Source: Cervus elaphus
Lineage: Eukaryota > Chordata > Mammalia > Artiodactyla > Cervidae
Direction: 5' to 3'
Length of the DNA stretch: 64,000 bases
Assembly (NCBI RefSeq): GCF_910594005.1
Contig: NC_057819.1
Span: 124,035,669 to 124,099,668 of the forward strand
A program made the position numbers and the translations under genes. This document shows, in pieces, positions 1 to 12,200 of this stretch; the stretch's first letter is position 1, and each line of letters opens with the position of its first letter. The notes under the pieces are model-generated. The model searched no databases and had not been told where the DNA came from. It saw nothing but the letters and a program-made list of their open reading frames with translations.

Positions 1-204
1 CTTTAAAAAGATTTATGGGAAAAAAAAAAAAACTTCTGCTGATCCTGTGTGCCCTCTAGAAATATCACGGTGCTCAGAACAAAGGGAAGCCCTGAAACTC
101 TTTGGTGCTCATGGCAAATGCCCTGAGTGAAGGCGGAAGAGTCCTAATATGGATGGAAACACTCTGGTAAGACAGAGGCACACGCAAATAAGGTTGATCA
201 TCAC

Positions 205-282
205 CTGTTGCATTTTGTTCTTGATGTCCATGAAGAGATGCTCATAGTTCCAGTCACGTCTGTATACCAGAGTGGGTATTCC
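205..282 (-). CDS. RNF213: RNF213 window exon w45 (last in window)
   Basis: Exactly 26 codons, from GIPTLVYRRDWNYEHLFMDI to KNKMQQ. Acceptor TCACTTTAG, donor CAG|GTGATG. The remaining exons (roughly 200 codons in human) lie beyond the window start; bases 1-204 are the following intron. Confidence 0.93.
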
Positions 283-3200
283 CTAAAGTGAGAAAGAAAA
301 AGACTGGAATGGAATTCACCATGGAGGTTTCCATCAGATGACAGTATATGCCTGAGTTGAGACTTGGTTGTAGTCCCAGGGATTTCAGTGCATCATCGGC
401 AAGGCAGGCAGCTCCTTGTTGCCTCGTGATGTGTGTTTACCCTGTAATCTATGGAAACAGTGACAGAATGAGGAACCCAGCCTGCCCCCCAGGACCAAGC
501 AGATACTGTCACATGGTATTCTGTGGCCCTCAGACCACCAGTGGGAGCAGGCCGTGAGGACATCGTGCTGACACAGTGAGCACAGACCGTGAACGAGGGG
601 GCACGCAGCTGACAGAGCAGAATGAATTAAGGCTTGAGCTCAAACAGTTCACCGCCTAACTGCAGGCAGGGAGGAAGCATAAACAGAATGAAGTGCCACA
701 CCTTTGGACGTGGAAGCAACAAGCACAGCGCAGGTAAAGAACGGAACTGCAGGCTGCATTCAGGGAAGGGAGAGTGATCCAGCCTGTGCAGTCATGGGAT
801 TCAGTGCAGGGAAGTGGATGGAGAGATGCAGATCTGGATGTCAGAAATGTGGGCTAAGGAGCCTGAAGCCGGGGACTGGTTGGGAGCTCCTGCAGCAGTG
901 GAGCTTAAGGACAGATGCTTTGAACTAGAGCAGCGGGCTGGTTGGTGAAATGGAGGCGCCTGATGGTAGAGATGACAGACTATGTTTGCAGACTAAAGGA
1001 AAAGGGGGAAAACAATGAGGTTCAGTGTGGGTGGCTGGTGGTGCCATTAACTACGGCAGAGAAATGTGGACTAAGTCCACTGAGACCTGCAGTCACCCTT
1101 GGGGTGCTGAGGCGTGGATCGGACGTATAGACAACTCTGCAGAGCCCTCAGCCCTGCATGCAGGCGTGGTCACAGATACTGGGAGTGTGGATGAAGGGTC
1201 CAGAGCATCCCTCCTCATTCTGAAACTGCTGTGATCAAAGCCACACTTGAGGCAAATTTTTCAAGACAGACACACAGACCACAGACATGTGGACCATGGA
1301 CACGTGGGCCATGTCAATACAGCAGGTCAGCCTTGCCTTGAGGGTCAGCCTGGGCTTGCCCTGCAGGAAGCGGCTGATGATCTGGCGCTGGATCTTCTCC
1401 AGGTCAAACTCCTGCAAGGTCTCCCCGCCCTGCTGCACGTGGTACTGGCAGTTGGAGAGAATCAGTGGAATCAGGTCCCGCTCCACTTCGTAGCTGATGA
1501 CGTGCAGGTCAGCAATCTCAGAGGCATCGATGGAGTAGCTGGAGACAGACAGACAGAGTTCAGGGTCCCAGTGAGATGCACATGGCCTGTCCATGCAGAG
1601 CCAGCTCCTGTCTGATGCCGCAGGCTGTGCAGGTGAAGGGACATGCATATCTGTGACACTTGTGAGCGTAGCTGAAGGGGTTTCTGTTCAAGAAGGACCT
1701 GAAGCCTGGCTTGCTGTCTCTAGGTCTGGTGACCCTATTTCCCTGTTAGTTCCCCTCAGAAATGACTTCCTGCGCTGAAAGGGCATCCCCTGTTATTGGC
1801 CTGCATGCTTACCTGTTATCTTCTTTGGAGAACTTCTCCACCGCATAGACAATTTCATTGTGCAAGTTAATCAAGTAGCTGACTAAGGCGGTGGAGCAGA
1901 GGCCCCGGCCCTGGCGGCGAGGCAGGATGACTTCCAAGTCAGTGTCCAGATCAAGGTCGGAGCTGCAGTAGTCTTTAGGTAGCTTGATCTCACCTTTAAA
2001 TGACAGAGGGGCAGTCACCTCCCTGCTGTTTCTTTCATAGCATCAGGACTGGGAGCCCACCACGGTGGGAAGGGGGGCAACGCAGAAGCCACCTCAACAG
2101 AACAGAGCTGGGAACCAAAAGTGCTTCTATCTCCCGCCTCTTTTATGTGCTGAGAAGTTTCAAATAGTCTCAGCTCCTTTTTGATACTGAATTTGTAGAC
2201 TCAAGAGGACTGAGGGGTTGCTCTTTCTGAAATGTTATGCACTCATCTCAGACACCCTCACCAAGAGTCCACAGATCCAGCATTAGAGACACTCAGCCTG
2301 GTGCTGTGCACACACAGAACAGACAGAGTCAGGCTGGAGAACACAGGCCTGCAGAGAGGTGCTGCTGTAGTGTTGAGTATAAAGGGGATTTGACTTACCG
2401 TTGGTCTCCAGCGATCGCCTCAGCTTGTTCCATGTTGACAGAAAGACAGTGACTCTGCTGCGGGCTAACTTCTTCAGTCCATCTAGCAAACAAAACACTT
2501 TTTAAGAACTCCAAGATAACACCTAGTCCCATCTAGGTCAAACCAACAGAATTACTTGCTCTTTGACCCCCCACCTTCATATCATCACCAACACACTCTA
2601 AATGCTGTTTAAACTAAAGCTGAGTTTGAGGAACCAGAGAGAGAGAGGGAGATTCTGGACTGCTACAGCAAAGCCTCTAATGTGCCCAGGCATTCACAGC
2701 ACCCACTGCTTCATGCTACAAACTTAGGGAACAGAACACACATTAGCCCTGACCTGGAGCCCCCGAGTTGGACCAATTCTTTGTACCACAACAGGGGTAG
2801 TCCTGATGCTCTGTGAGAGCAGAGCCTTACCTGAATCGTGACTGCTAATGAAACTTTGGATGGATCTGTATTCAGCTTCTGAAACATTCTGGAATCGTTT
2901 CACTAGATTCCTTTGCAGGGCCAAAATCTCGGGCAAGAATTTCACCAGTCTCAGCTCTGCCTCCTAGAGAAGGGAAGACCGCCAGGAACACTTTTTTATT
3001 TTTTTTTCTAGGAACACTTTTTAATGCACCTAAATAATGTTCCTGGGAATCAGACTTTGGGGCTGGCTCAGGCCATGTATTTGTAGTTTAATACGGTCAA
3101 TGTGCCATTTTACATAACACATAGTACTTGAGAATGGTGAAAGGCAAGTACCTTTCACTTCCTTCAGCAAGTACTTAGCGACTGCTTACAATGTGTTGGC

Positions 3201-6200
3201 CAGTGTTCTACACTTCTTCAGTGTAATGGACCTGAGCACACCAGTGACAGATTACAGTGTTATCACGATGGCCTTCCCACCGGGAATCCATTTTCATTAA
3301 CTGACCCACCAAAATTTCTGCATCATCTTACTTCTTCCTAGATTGCAAATACTGGTGCATGGAGGAAATGATTAGAAAATGTGTTTTAGAAAATAAAAAT
3401 TCAAATGGATTAAAGTTAGGAAGAGTGTGTAATTCTGGCTCTGAAAGATATGATGCACACGTTACTGCTCTGTTCCCCTCCAATCCTACCACCAGCCTCA
3501 CTCTGAATGGTTTAGGAACAGGGAAGACTTTTTGTTTGATTTCAGTTATGCATCCCCAACTGAAGTTTTTTCATTCAAGAGACACTCATTGGTGACTAAC
3601 TGCTGCAGGCAGTGGGGGGGTGAAGTTGAACAGATAAATGAAAGATATTATTCTGTTCTTTCTTGCTGAGTGATTGGGAGAAACCCTCCTGGCCAAGTAC
3701 TTTGCAGATTCCTACTAATTCCAATGCGTGGATATATTTCACCTGTGACTTTATGCTTCAAATGACTCGTACAGATGGATGTGTTTGGAGATCTCTACCC
3801 CTGGGTCTTCTGCCAGAGACATTTTATTCAAAAATCAAAGTAGTTTAATGGCTGTCCCACCCTCAGGACTGATCAGATTAAATGAGAGCAGGGTCTCCAG
3901 GTCTCCCGGGGACACGTAGGTGGCGGTCACAGTGAAGCAGCCGCACCTTCTGCAGAAACTTCCAGAGGATGGGCACTGACTCTTTGCCGTTCTTCTGCTC
4001 CACGATGTGCTGGAGGTGCTCGATGGTGATCCTTTTCCTGCAGCTCCACATCTTAGAGCAGTGAACCATGCTATTCTTGGGCAGGTGGGGCAGGAAGGTC
4101 ACTGGGTCACCATACACGATTCTGGCCACAGGGTTGGAGCTGATGCGCTCATCTTGGCTGATCTGAGCGTTCACTGCCAGGAGGGTTTTATCTAGATGCT
4201 AGGTGAGGAAAGCGACATGGGATCTGAAGTGAGATGCTAGGTTTTTGTCTCCTCAAACAGAATAAGTCTCAGACATCTATATTTTATTACCGTTATTTTA
4301 AATACTTGCTGACTTATATTTCCCAATGGGCTTAGTTACTCTCAGTAACATTCTTATCTGACAGGGTTTATTTCTCTGCCTCGTTTGCACATTCTGCTAT
4401 AAAAAGTAGTGGAGAGAAAATGACTGCCTGCGCCTTCTGGATTCCCAGTAATTCCTCAGCTTGATATACCAGCCTGCCTCGGGAGGGGACAGGATGGGGA
4501 AGGGGGCAACAGGAGGGTGGGGTGACTAAATAGAGAACACCTAAATCTGTGACTTAGCCTAGGGTTTCTTTCTCCAAGGGACACTTCCAGAACGGACAAC
4601 AGAGCAAGTGCTCAGCAGAGGCTGTGGAAACCCCTTTCCGCACCTTCCCAGAGAAAGTAGCCCCATAGCAACTAATCACTTACCTCTAGTTCATGCAGAA
4701 TAAGAGTCTGAATAAGCTGTTCCCAGCTGTTCCTCTTTCCCCTGGTTGACAATTCTGCATCAAAATCTAAAGACCCTACAAAGAAAAATGTGTATGTTAC
4801 CCAAGAAACAAAAACCACAGCATTCTACATAAAACACTGAAGAAATGTTTAATTGAAAGAATGCTCCTTTTGGGAGCAGGGGTTGATATATTTTCCGAAA
4901 GTAACCTGAGCATTTAAAAATGTTTCCTGCTGCTACCACCAAACTCATGATCTTTGTGAAGATACTTCAAACTCTAAAATCTCTAACCCATGTAATTATC
5001 ATCTTAAAGCCATTCTGAACAAAATTACTGAAAAGACAATACTTTAAATCAGAAGCCCAGGGGCAAAATAACAGTGACTAGTGGTACCACAGGTCTCAAC
5101 TGCTGCCACCTGGGCTTGAAGACAGAGGCAGGACCCTGTGGGTGCATTTGATGCAGAATGCCATAGAAACTGTCAGCGTGCTTCTAGAATTTGGTCACTT
5201 TGTCAGTGTGATACTTGCTGAGCTTACCTAGTGTGAAACCACTCCAGAATGAGAAACTTAAAATCAGATTTTGCTAAATGAAAAATATATATGGATGCTG
5301 AGTGAGCGAAAGTCGCTCAGTTTGTCCGACTCTTTGCGATACCATGGACTCTACAGTCCATGGAATTCTCCAGGCCAGACTACTGGAGTGGGCAGCCTTT
5401 CCCTTCTCCAGGGGATGTTCCCAACCCAGGGATTGAACCTAGGTCTCCTGCATTGCAGGCGGACTCTTTACCAGCTGAGCCACAAGGAAGCCCATACGGA
5501 TGCTGGTTTCTGACAAAAAAAGCTCCTGAAGAGGGAATGGATTTTCTTGTCATGTCACAGATCTTTTTATTGCCATTGTTATTTTAAATAACATTGTCAT
5601 TAGAGTGGTAATTTAAAAAGATTTTTGCAGATAACCTAAAAGAAAACAAAACTATTCTTCCACCACTCGGAGACAGCCCTCTCACTAACTTGTCTTACAG
5701 ACCTTTTCTTTCTCTGTGGACTTTAACTTTAAAACTAGAAAATGAGCTTAATAGTTGTTAGCCTACTTTTACATGTGACAAATTGTGGATGCATATACAT
5801 ATTAAGTCAGTCCACGAATGAAGTATTGTTCTAGGAAAAGAAGATGCTCCCCCCGCCGCGGGAAACAAACCAAAACAGATATCCAACAGAAAGAGACCAA
5901 GTTCCAAGCGCTTGTCAAACATTAGTCTCTTTGATGTTTCTTTAATGCACGTTGCTTCTTTTGGATGCCGTATGTTCCCCATGCAGTGGCTGAACTACAT
6001 CCAAGGCTGACTTTTGAAACTAACGCCTCCCAAATACACTCGCACCAGCAGAGGGTCAGTGGAAAGGCCAGGCAGGGGCTCCCCTCCCCCACTCTCTGGA
6101 AAGTGCAGGTCTTCCTGCTTGCCCCTCATCTCCTCTGGGGTCGAGGAGTGCCCTGCTCCCCCCGCTGGCTTAGCCCCAGGCCCCCGGCCCCGGGCCTGGC

Positions 6201-9200
6201 TCCTCACCGCGGCCCTGCTCTCGGAGAAGGCGGCGCAGGACAAGGTGCACCACGCTGGCGGCCTCGTCCGCGCTCCTCCCCAGCGTGTCCGTCAGCTGCT
6301 CCAGGTCTCTCTGGATGTGCTGCTGCAGAAACCCTTTTGGGTCCCATACCAGAGGTTTGATGATGTTCATCAAGTCCTGTGGGGGCAAGAGGACAAAATG
6401 TCAAGCAAGGTCTTGTTTGTGGAGGGGACGGCAAGTTCAGGAGAGGTCAGGAGGGGTGAAGAGCCAGTTCCGAGCCAGAGGACAGTCTCTAGGAGGGATG
6501 TCAGCGTGATTCAAACAGTAGAGGCGACAGAAAACCGAGGAGCAGAAATGAATGTGGTCTGAAAACGACTGCCTTCTATATTGTCAATGTGAAATAAAGA
6601 ACTTTAAAAACCTAAACTTTTTGCTCTCATGGTTAATTAACTTAGATAAAATGCAACATGCTATTTCTTTCTTCCCCAGAGTCACAGCAAAGACACAGGT
6701 AAAATCACGGTGATTTCAGCCTCTCCATTCTCAGGTGTGGACCGGAGACACTTAGCTATTCAGAAAAAACTGACTTTATATCATCTGACAAGTAGTTCCC
6801 CTTACCACCATAGGCCACAGTGGGAAAAATTAGGATGTGTGAATTTTACATTATGTTCTGCATTAGGTAACAACGACTTACTCAAAATCCACAGGGGGTG
6901 GCTAGGTCTTTTAATTTTATTTTTTCAACTATTAAAAATGATTTATTAAAATTTTTCATGATTTATTAAAATTTAAAAGTCAATGTACAAATTACAAGAA
7001 TGACAAAAATTGAGACTAAAATGGTATAAATAATACTAAATTTTTGATTTCAATTTTTATTTTAATTAAACCTTTTAAAATATTTTTATATAAATTTGTA
7101 ATTCTAATGTTTGATATCCATCTAATTGTCAAAGAATTGGTATCAGGCTTCAATACGTTTCATCTAGACCTACATGCACAAAAGTAGGTTAATAAGATTT
7201 GTTTTATATTGTAAAGCATTCTTCATTTGTTACTACTGCCAATACAATTACTAATTCATGAGAACCCTGGGAACCACAAATTGGAACTTCAAAGAGGAGT
7301 AAGAAAATAGTTCCTTATTTCTACTGGGAAAGGATACTTAGTTATCAGAGAAGCAATATATTCATACTCTCTGAAAGGAAAGAGTAGACAAATTCATTGA
7401 TCTGTCTATCCCCTTATCCAAGTACTTCTGCATTCAGATCTTCCCCACACTCCCTAAGTAGTTTCTGCTTCTGATGTCAGTAAGGGCACAACACACAAAC
7501 CTCACAGCATGCAAACACAGGAAGCAGTCTTGTGTTCCAAGGGGCAAAATCAGAGAACTCGAGCGGAACAGGGTTAGCCACAATGAAACCAAGCAGGACC
7601 CTGCAGGGCCTTCCCAGGAACTGGGTAGGGTTTTTTAGATGAAAGGATTCACTATGAAAAACTACCATAGAAACCAGTACATGATTGGGCAGTACAGTGC
7701 ACTACCTGGGGACTCTGGGTGGCTCCCAGAAGCATCGCCAAATGAGTGAGTAGCCGGATGAGAAGGAAGACCACGGGGGACATCTCTCGGTCAGATACCA
7801 CGGCCACACCTCTGGGTGGTGGGCTTCCCAGCACATGGCCAGTTTGAGTTCTGTCCGTGGTGTCACTGGAAAGGACAAGAGAAGACAGGATGAAGGCTGA
7901 AGAAGACCATTTCTTCTGCCTCTAGGGGCACACTTCAGAGTCTTAGGACCTAGAGACCAGGTTCACGGTTTTGAAGAAAATGATGCTGAAATTTATTTAT
8001 TCTATTAAGCCTAGACCACTTTTCTGAGGCTTCTTCTTTATAGACAGGCCCTTCTGGCTGACCAAAATTCCACAACAGTGTAAAGTGTTTGTGACACTAG
8101 CCGGGGTGGGGGTGGGGGTGGGGGGGTGGGGAGGGGCAACATAATGGTAGGCGGTTTGAGGTACAAACTATTATGTATAAAATAAGCTACAAGGATATAT
8201 TGTACAACACAGGCAATATAGCCAATATTTTATAACTATAAACGGAATATAGCCTTTAAAATCATGAATTACAATACCGTACACCTGTAATTTATATAGT
8301 ATTGTACATCAACTTCAGTAAAAAAAATAAAATAAGCTTTTCTGAGAAGCAGCCCTGAGGTGACCTCTAACATTAGTTCAGCATTCACTTGACCCAGAAA
8401 ACCCCACAAAATCATGCAAATCAAGATTCACTTTAAGAACATTGGTGAACCACCCCGACCGTTGAGGGGATGCGTATCTGAAAAGCCACCAAGTATCCGA
8501 GGACGTCACTTTACAGAAGCAGTGGGTGCCATCCCACTGTTACAGTGGGGGAGCTGGTTGGTGTGCAGAGGACAAACGGGCTGAAGGCAGGGTTGGTGGC
8601 CCAAAATCAGTGCTGAATTTTTACTGCACGTGCTCAAAAATGCAGAAAGTGATGCTGAACTGAAGGACTTAGATGTAGATTATCTTGCTTATTGAGCACA
8701 GCCAGGTGAACAAAACCCCCAAATGCGGCACAGGACTTACAGAGCTCAGGGTTGGATCAACCCCTCCATGAGCTCTCCCCGCCACTTTGAGATGATCCTT
8801 TCTGAAAAAGAACAGACTGTTCCTAAACCAGAAGAGGGGGTTGCACAGAAGAAAAAGATATCCCAGAAGAACCTGAAGAAACAAAAACTTAAGGTATGGG
8901 AATAAATGCTGCAAAAAATAAATGCAAATAATAATAGTGAAATAAAATCATTATCAAAACTGACTGTTTGTGCTATTCCTGGGGCCATATGTCAGGATGG
9001 CGGTCTGGACCTGCTTCTTGCCCTGAATCAGTGGGAGAGCGGCAGGCAGGCAAAGGACAGAGTCTGGAGTAGCTGACATTAACATGGAAATATATACACA
9101 CTGGTCTCCTTCTCCCACATTAAAAACTAGGATCCAATCTCTGCAAAGGATTTGACATCACACCCAGATGACAGGTGCACTGTGATGGCTATGTTCAGTT

Positions 9201-12200
9201 GAAATGATACTGGAGATTCTAGGACATTCTAATAGTTTATGGAGATAACAGGTTAGAATATTTTAAACTGTAACAGCACCAAAATAGCTAGACTATAAGA
9301 TCAATGTAGAGAGGTCACACCTCCTATTAAGGGAGCATTTACAACCATACTTGTCTAATGAGCAACTGTGGGATTATGAGATCAGACTTTTAGCTGGATT
9401 CTGAAGTATTTGATAAGATTGACTAGGTCTCCTCTATTTTTCTCAAAAGAAAAAAAAAGTAAGCTAAGACTTTGTAAGTGACAGATTTAAACTTCCCTCT
9501 GAATTTGGTCACCCTGTTTATGTCAAGCAATTTCTACAGGGGTTGTAACCAAGGTTCAACTGGAAGATATTTGAATCCTTTCGGGTGTATTTTGCTAAGT
9601 GAAACTTGTTAAATTTTTTTGTTAACTAAATTTTTTTCTTAAAATAAAAAGACTTTTTCACAAAAAAAAAAAGTAAAAAAAAAAAAAAGTATTAATATTA
9701 ATAAGTATTAAGGTATGGTCTGTTTTTGCATTAAAAGCCCAGTTAGCCAGTGACAGATCAAATGCCTCACTACCGAATGGCCACAGAGACCTTGGCATTG
9801 ATATCCAACATGACCCAGATCCAAATGTACTATCGTAATTGATAATATATTTAGTATTGATTTATCAGCTGGAATAGAAACAGTCGCAAAGTACATTATT
9901 TAGAAAGGAAATAGAAAATTACATACTTGATAACATGAAACCCCGCCTCCGGAATGTGATTAATCCCTCCAATTGGAGCATGACAGTCAATACAAAAGCT
10001 CTGTTCCATCGGCCTGCCACACTAGGAGAAACACAAATGTGCCCAGATCAGTTTGGACAAATCCCGAAGTATGAGCACATACTTACCACAGAAGGTACTA
10101 GATGCCACTAGGATTGCTTCCTTTGGTGTATGCATATGTCAGGTGGGGCTGCAGGAGCCCTGGGAGACAGGGCAGGCACTCCATGGCAACTGTGCTGTGT
10201 GTGTGTGTTAGTCGCTCTGTCGTGTCCATCTCTTTGAGACCCCATGGACTATACCCACCGGGCTCCTCTGTCCAGGGGACTCTCCAGGCAAGAATACTGA
10301 AGTGGGTTGCCATTTCCTTCTTCAGCCAACTATGTTGTGTGTGGGCAAATATAGACTTTTTTAAAAATAGAGGCTATTAAGTTTTATTCCCAGTCACTTT
10401 ATAGATAAATATATAAAACTCAATCTTTTATTTTCACATTCATCACTGTTTTCCATTCATTCTCCTATGAGTTTAATGCTTCATTATCTAACACCAGGAA
10501 TACTACAGAGCTTCCAAACTGATTTCCTTAAATGGCATTTCCTTAATAGCATTCCTTAAAGCCATTTAGAATTTTTTATTTTTAAACAATGTCACCATAT
10601 GATTTACTACTTCCAAAGGTTCATTTTTCAAAATCAGATTGTGTGCTACTATAAATACACTAATAGTCTATAACAAACCAAACCAGTTTCAGATTCCTGG
10701 ACCACAGAATTTCACTACTGGGAGCAGTCTTAGAAAGAATCTATTTTAATCCCATTTCATGGACAATGAAGTGAGAAGCTCAGAAATATACGGTGCGAAG
10801 CATGTCTCAGGTTTATCCTCCATGCTGCTTATTTACTGTATTAAATAACATTTGTCTCTTTCAATTCAATAGCCTGTTCTGAGCAGGTAGAGATGACACT
10901 ATGAATGGCCCTGGCTAGATGCTTTGGGATTCAGAGATGAACAACACAGGCATCTTCCCCTCACAGGCTTACAAGGCGCGCATCTCCTTTTCCTATCCTT
11001 CGGTGTCTAGACCCTATCTTTGCTGGGCAAGTAATCCAGCCTACAGTCAAGTCAACACCTTGTCATCACATAAAGACCTGAGTCACTGACTCCGTACTGC
11101 AGTGGCCAGGGAGGACTGCCAGCATGGTTCCAGCCCTGCAGTTTTGTCTTGCAGGGGACCTTGAGCAACATCTGGAGGCAGTTTTATCTGTCACACTGTG
11201 CAAGACAGGATACTACTGCCATCTGGTGAGTTGAGGCCAGGAATGCTTGTAAACCTGCAAGAATGCCCACGCCAGCCCCACAATAAGGCCTTATGTCCAC
11301 AGGGCTGAGGTCAAGAAACCCAGGCTGGAAAACCTTCATACCATTTGGAGGTTTAGTCAGAATACCTAGTGAAAGTGAAAGTCACTCAGCCATGTCTGAC
11401 TCTTTGCAACCCCATGGACTGCACCAGAATACTGCAGTGGGTAGCCCTTCCCTTCTCCGGGGGATGTTTCCAACCCAGGGATCAAAGCCAGGTCTCCTGC
11501 ATTGCAGGCAGATTCTTCACCAGCTGAGCCACAGGGAAGCCCAAGAATACTGGAGAGGGTAGCCTATCCCTTCTCCAGTGGAGCTTCTCGACCCAGGAAA
11601 TGAACTGGGGTCTCCTGCATTGCAGGTGGATTCTTTACCAACTGAGCTGAGGGAAGCCCCATAGAACAGCTGTCAAAACGAGTCTGTGTTCTCCCCAAAG
11701 GTCCAGTCTCTCATTATCCTCCTCCCTCATGGGCCCCCTCCTCGGACCTGGAGGAGGAACACACATTCTGAACCCCCACAAACCCTATCCCAAATACCAA
11801 GACTCACCTCTCCTACAGCGCACATGTGACCATTGGGACATCCTGTTGAAAGAACAGGACACATGTTGGCTGGTGAGGCTTTGCCTAATGACCCACCATT
11901 AAACAGGAAACCTAACTCCCTGCTTTCTGGTCTAACCAAATAATGACGTGGACTTGATGTCCTGAGCATGTTACCAGAAATCTTAAACTCTGCTGGTTTA
12001 CTAATAGATGTTTGACACATACCAGGAGCTCAACTTGTATCAGTGAAAAATAGTGTCTGCATTTAATTTCACAAAGCAGAGAGAAACCAGATTACAGGCT
12101 CATACCAGGGGTTATTTTTGGAGGCAAAATGGATAGTATTTTATACCCTCCTATTTATTCTCTTTGACTTTTTTTTTTCTTTTTGCTGTGAGCAGATTTA

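Noticed and set aside
6014..6562. 182-codon plus-strand open frame
   Set aside because: It overlaps exon w38 antisense and GC-rich intron; no similarity.
8723..8905. Possible small plus-strand gene encoding a basic 60-residue protein
   Set aside because: It is the C-terminal part of the RPL17 retrocopy; the upstream part is disrupted.
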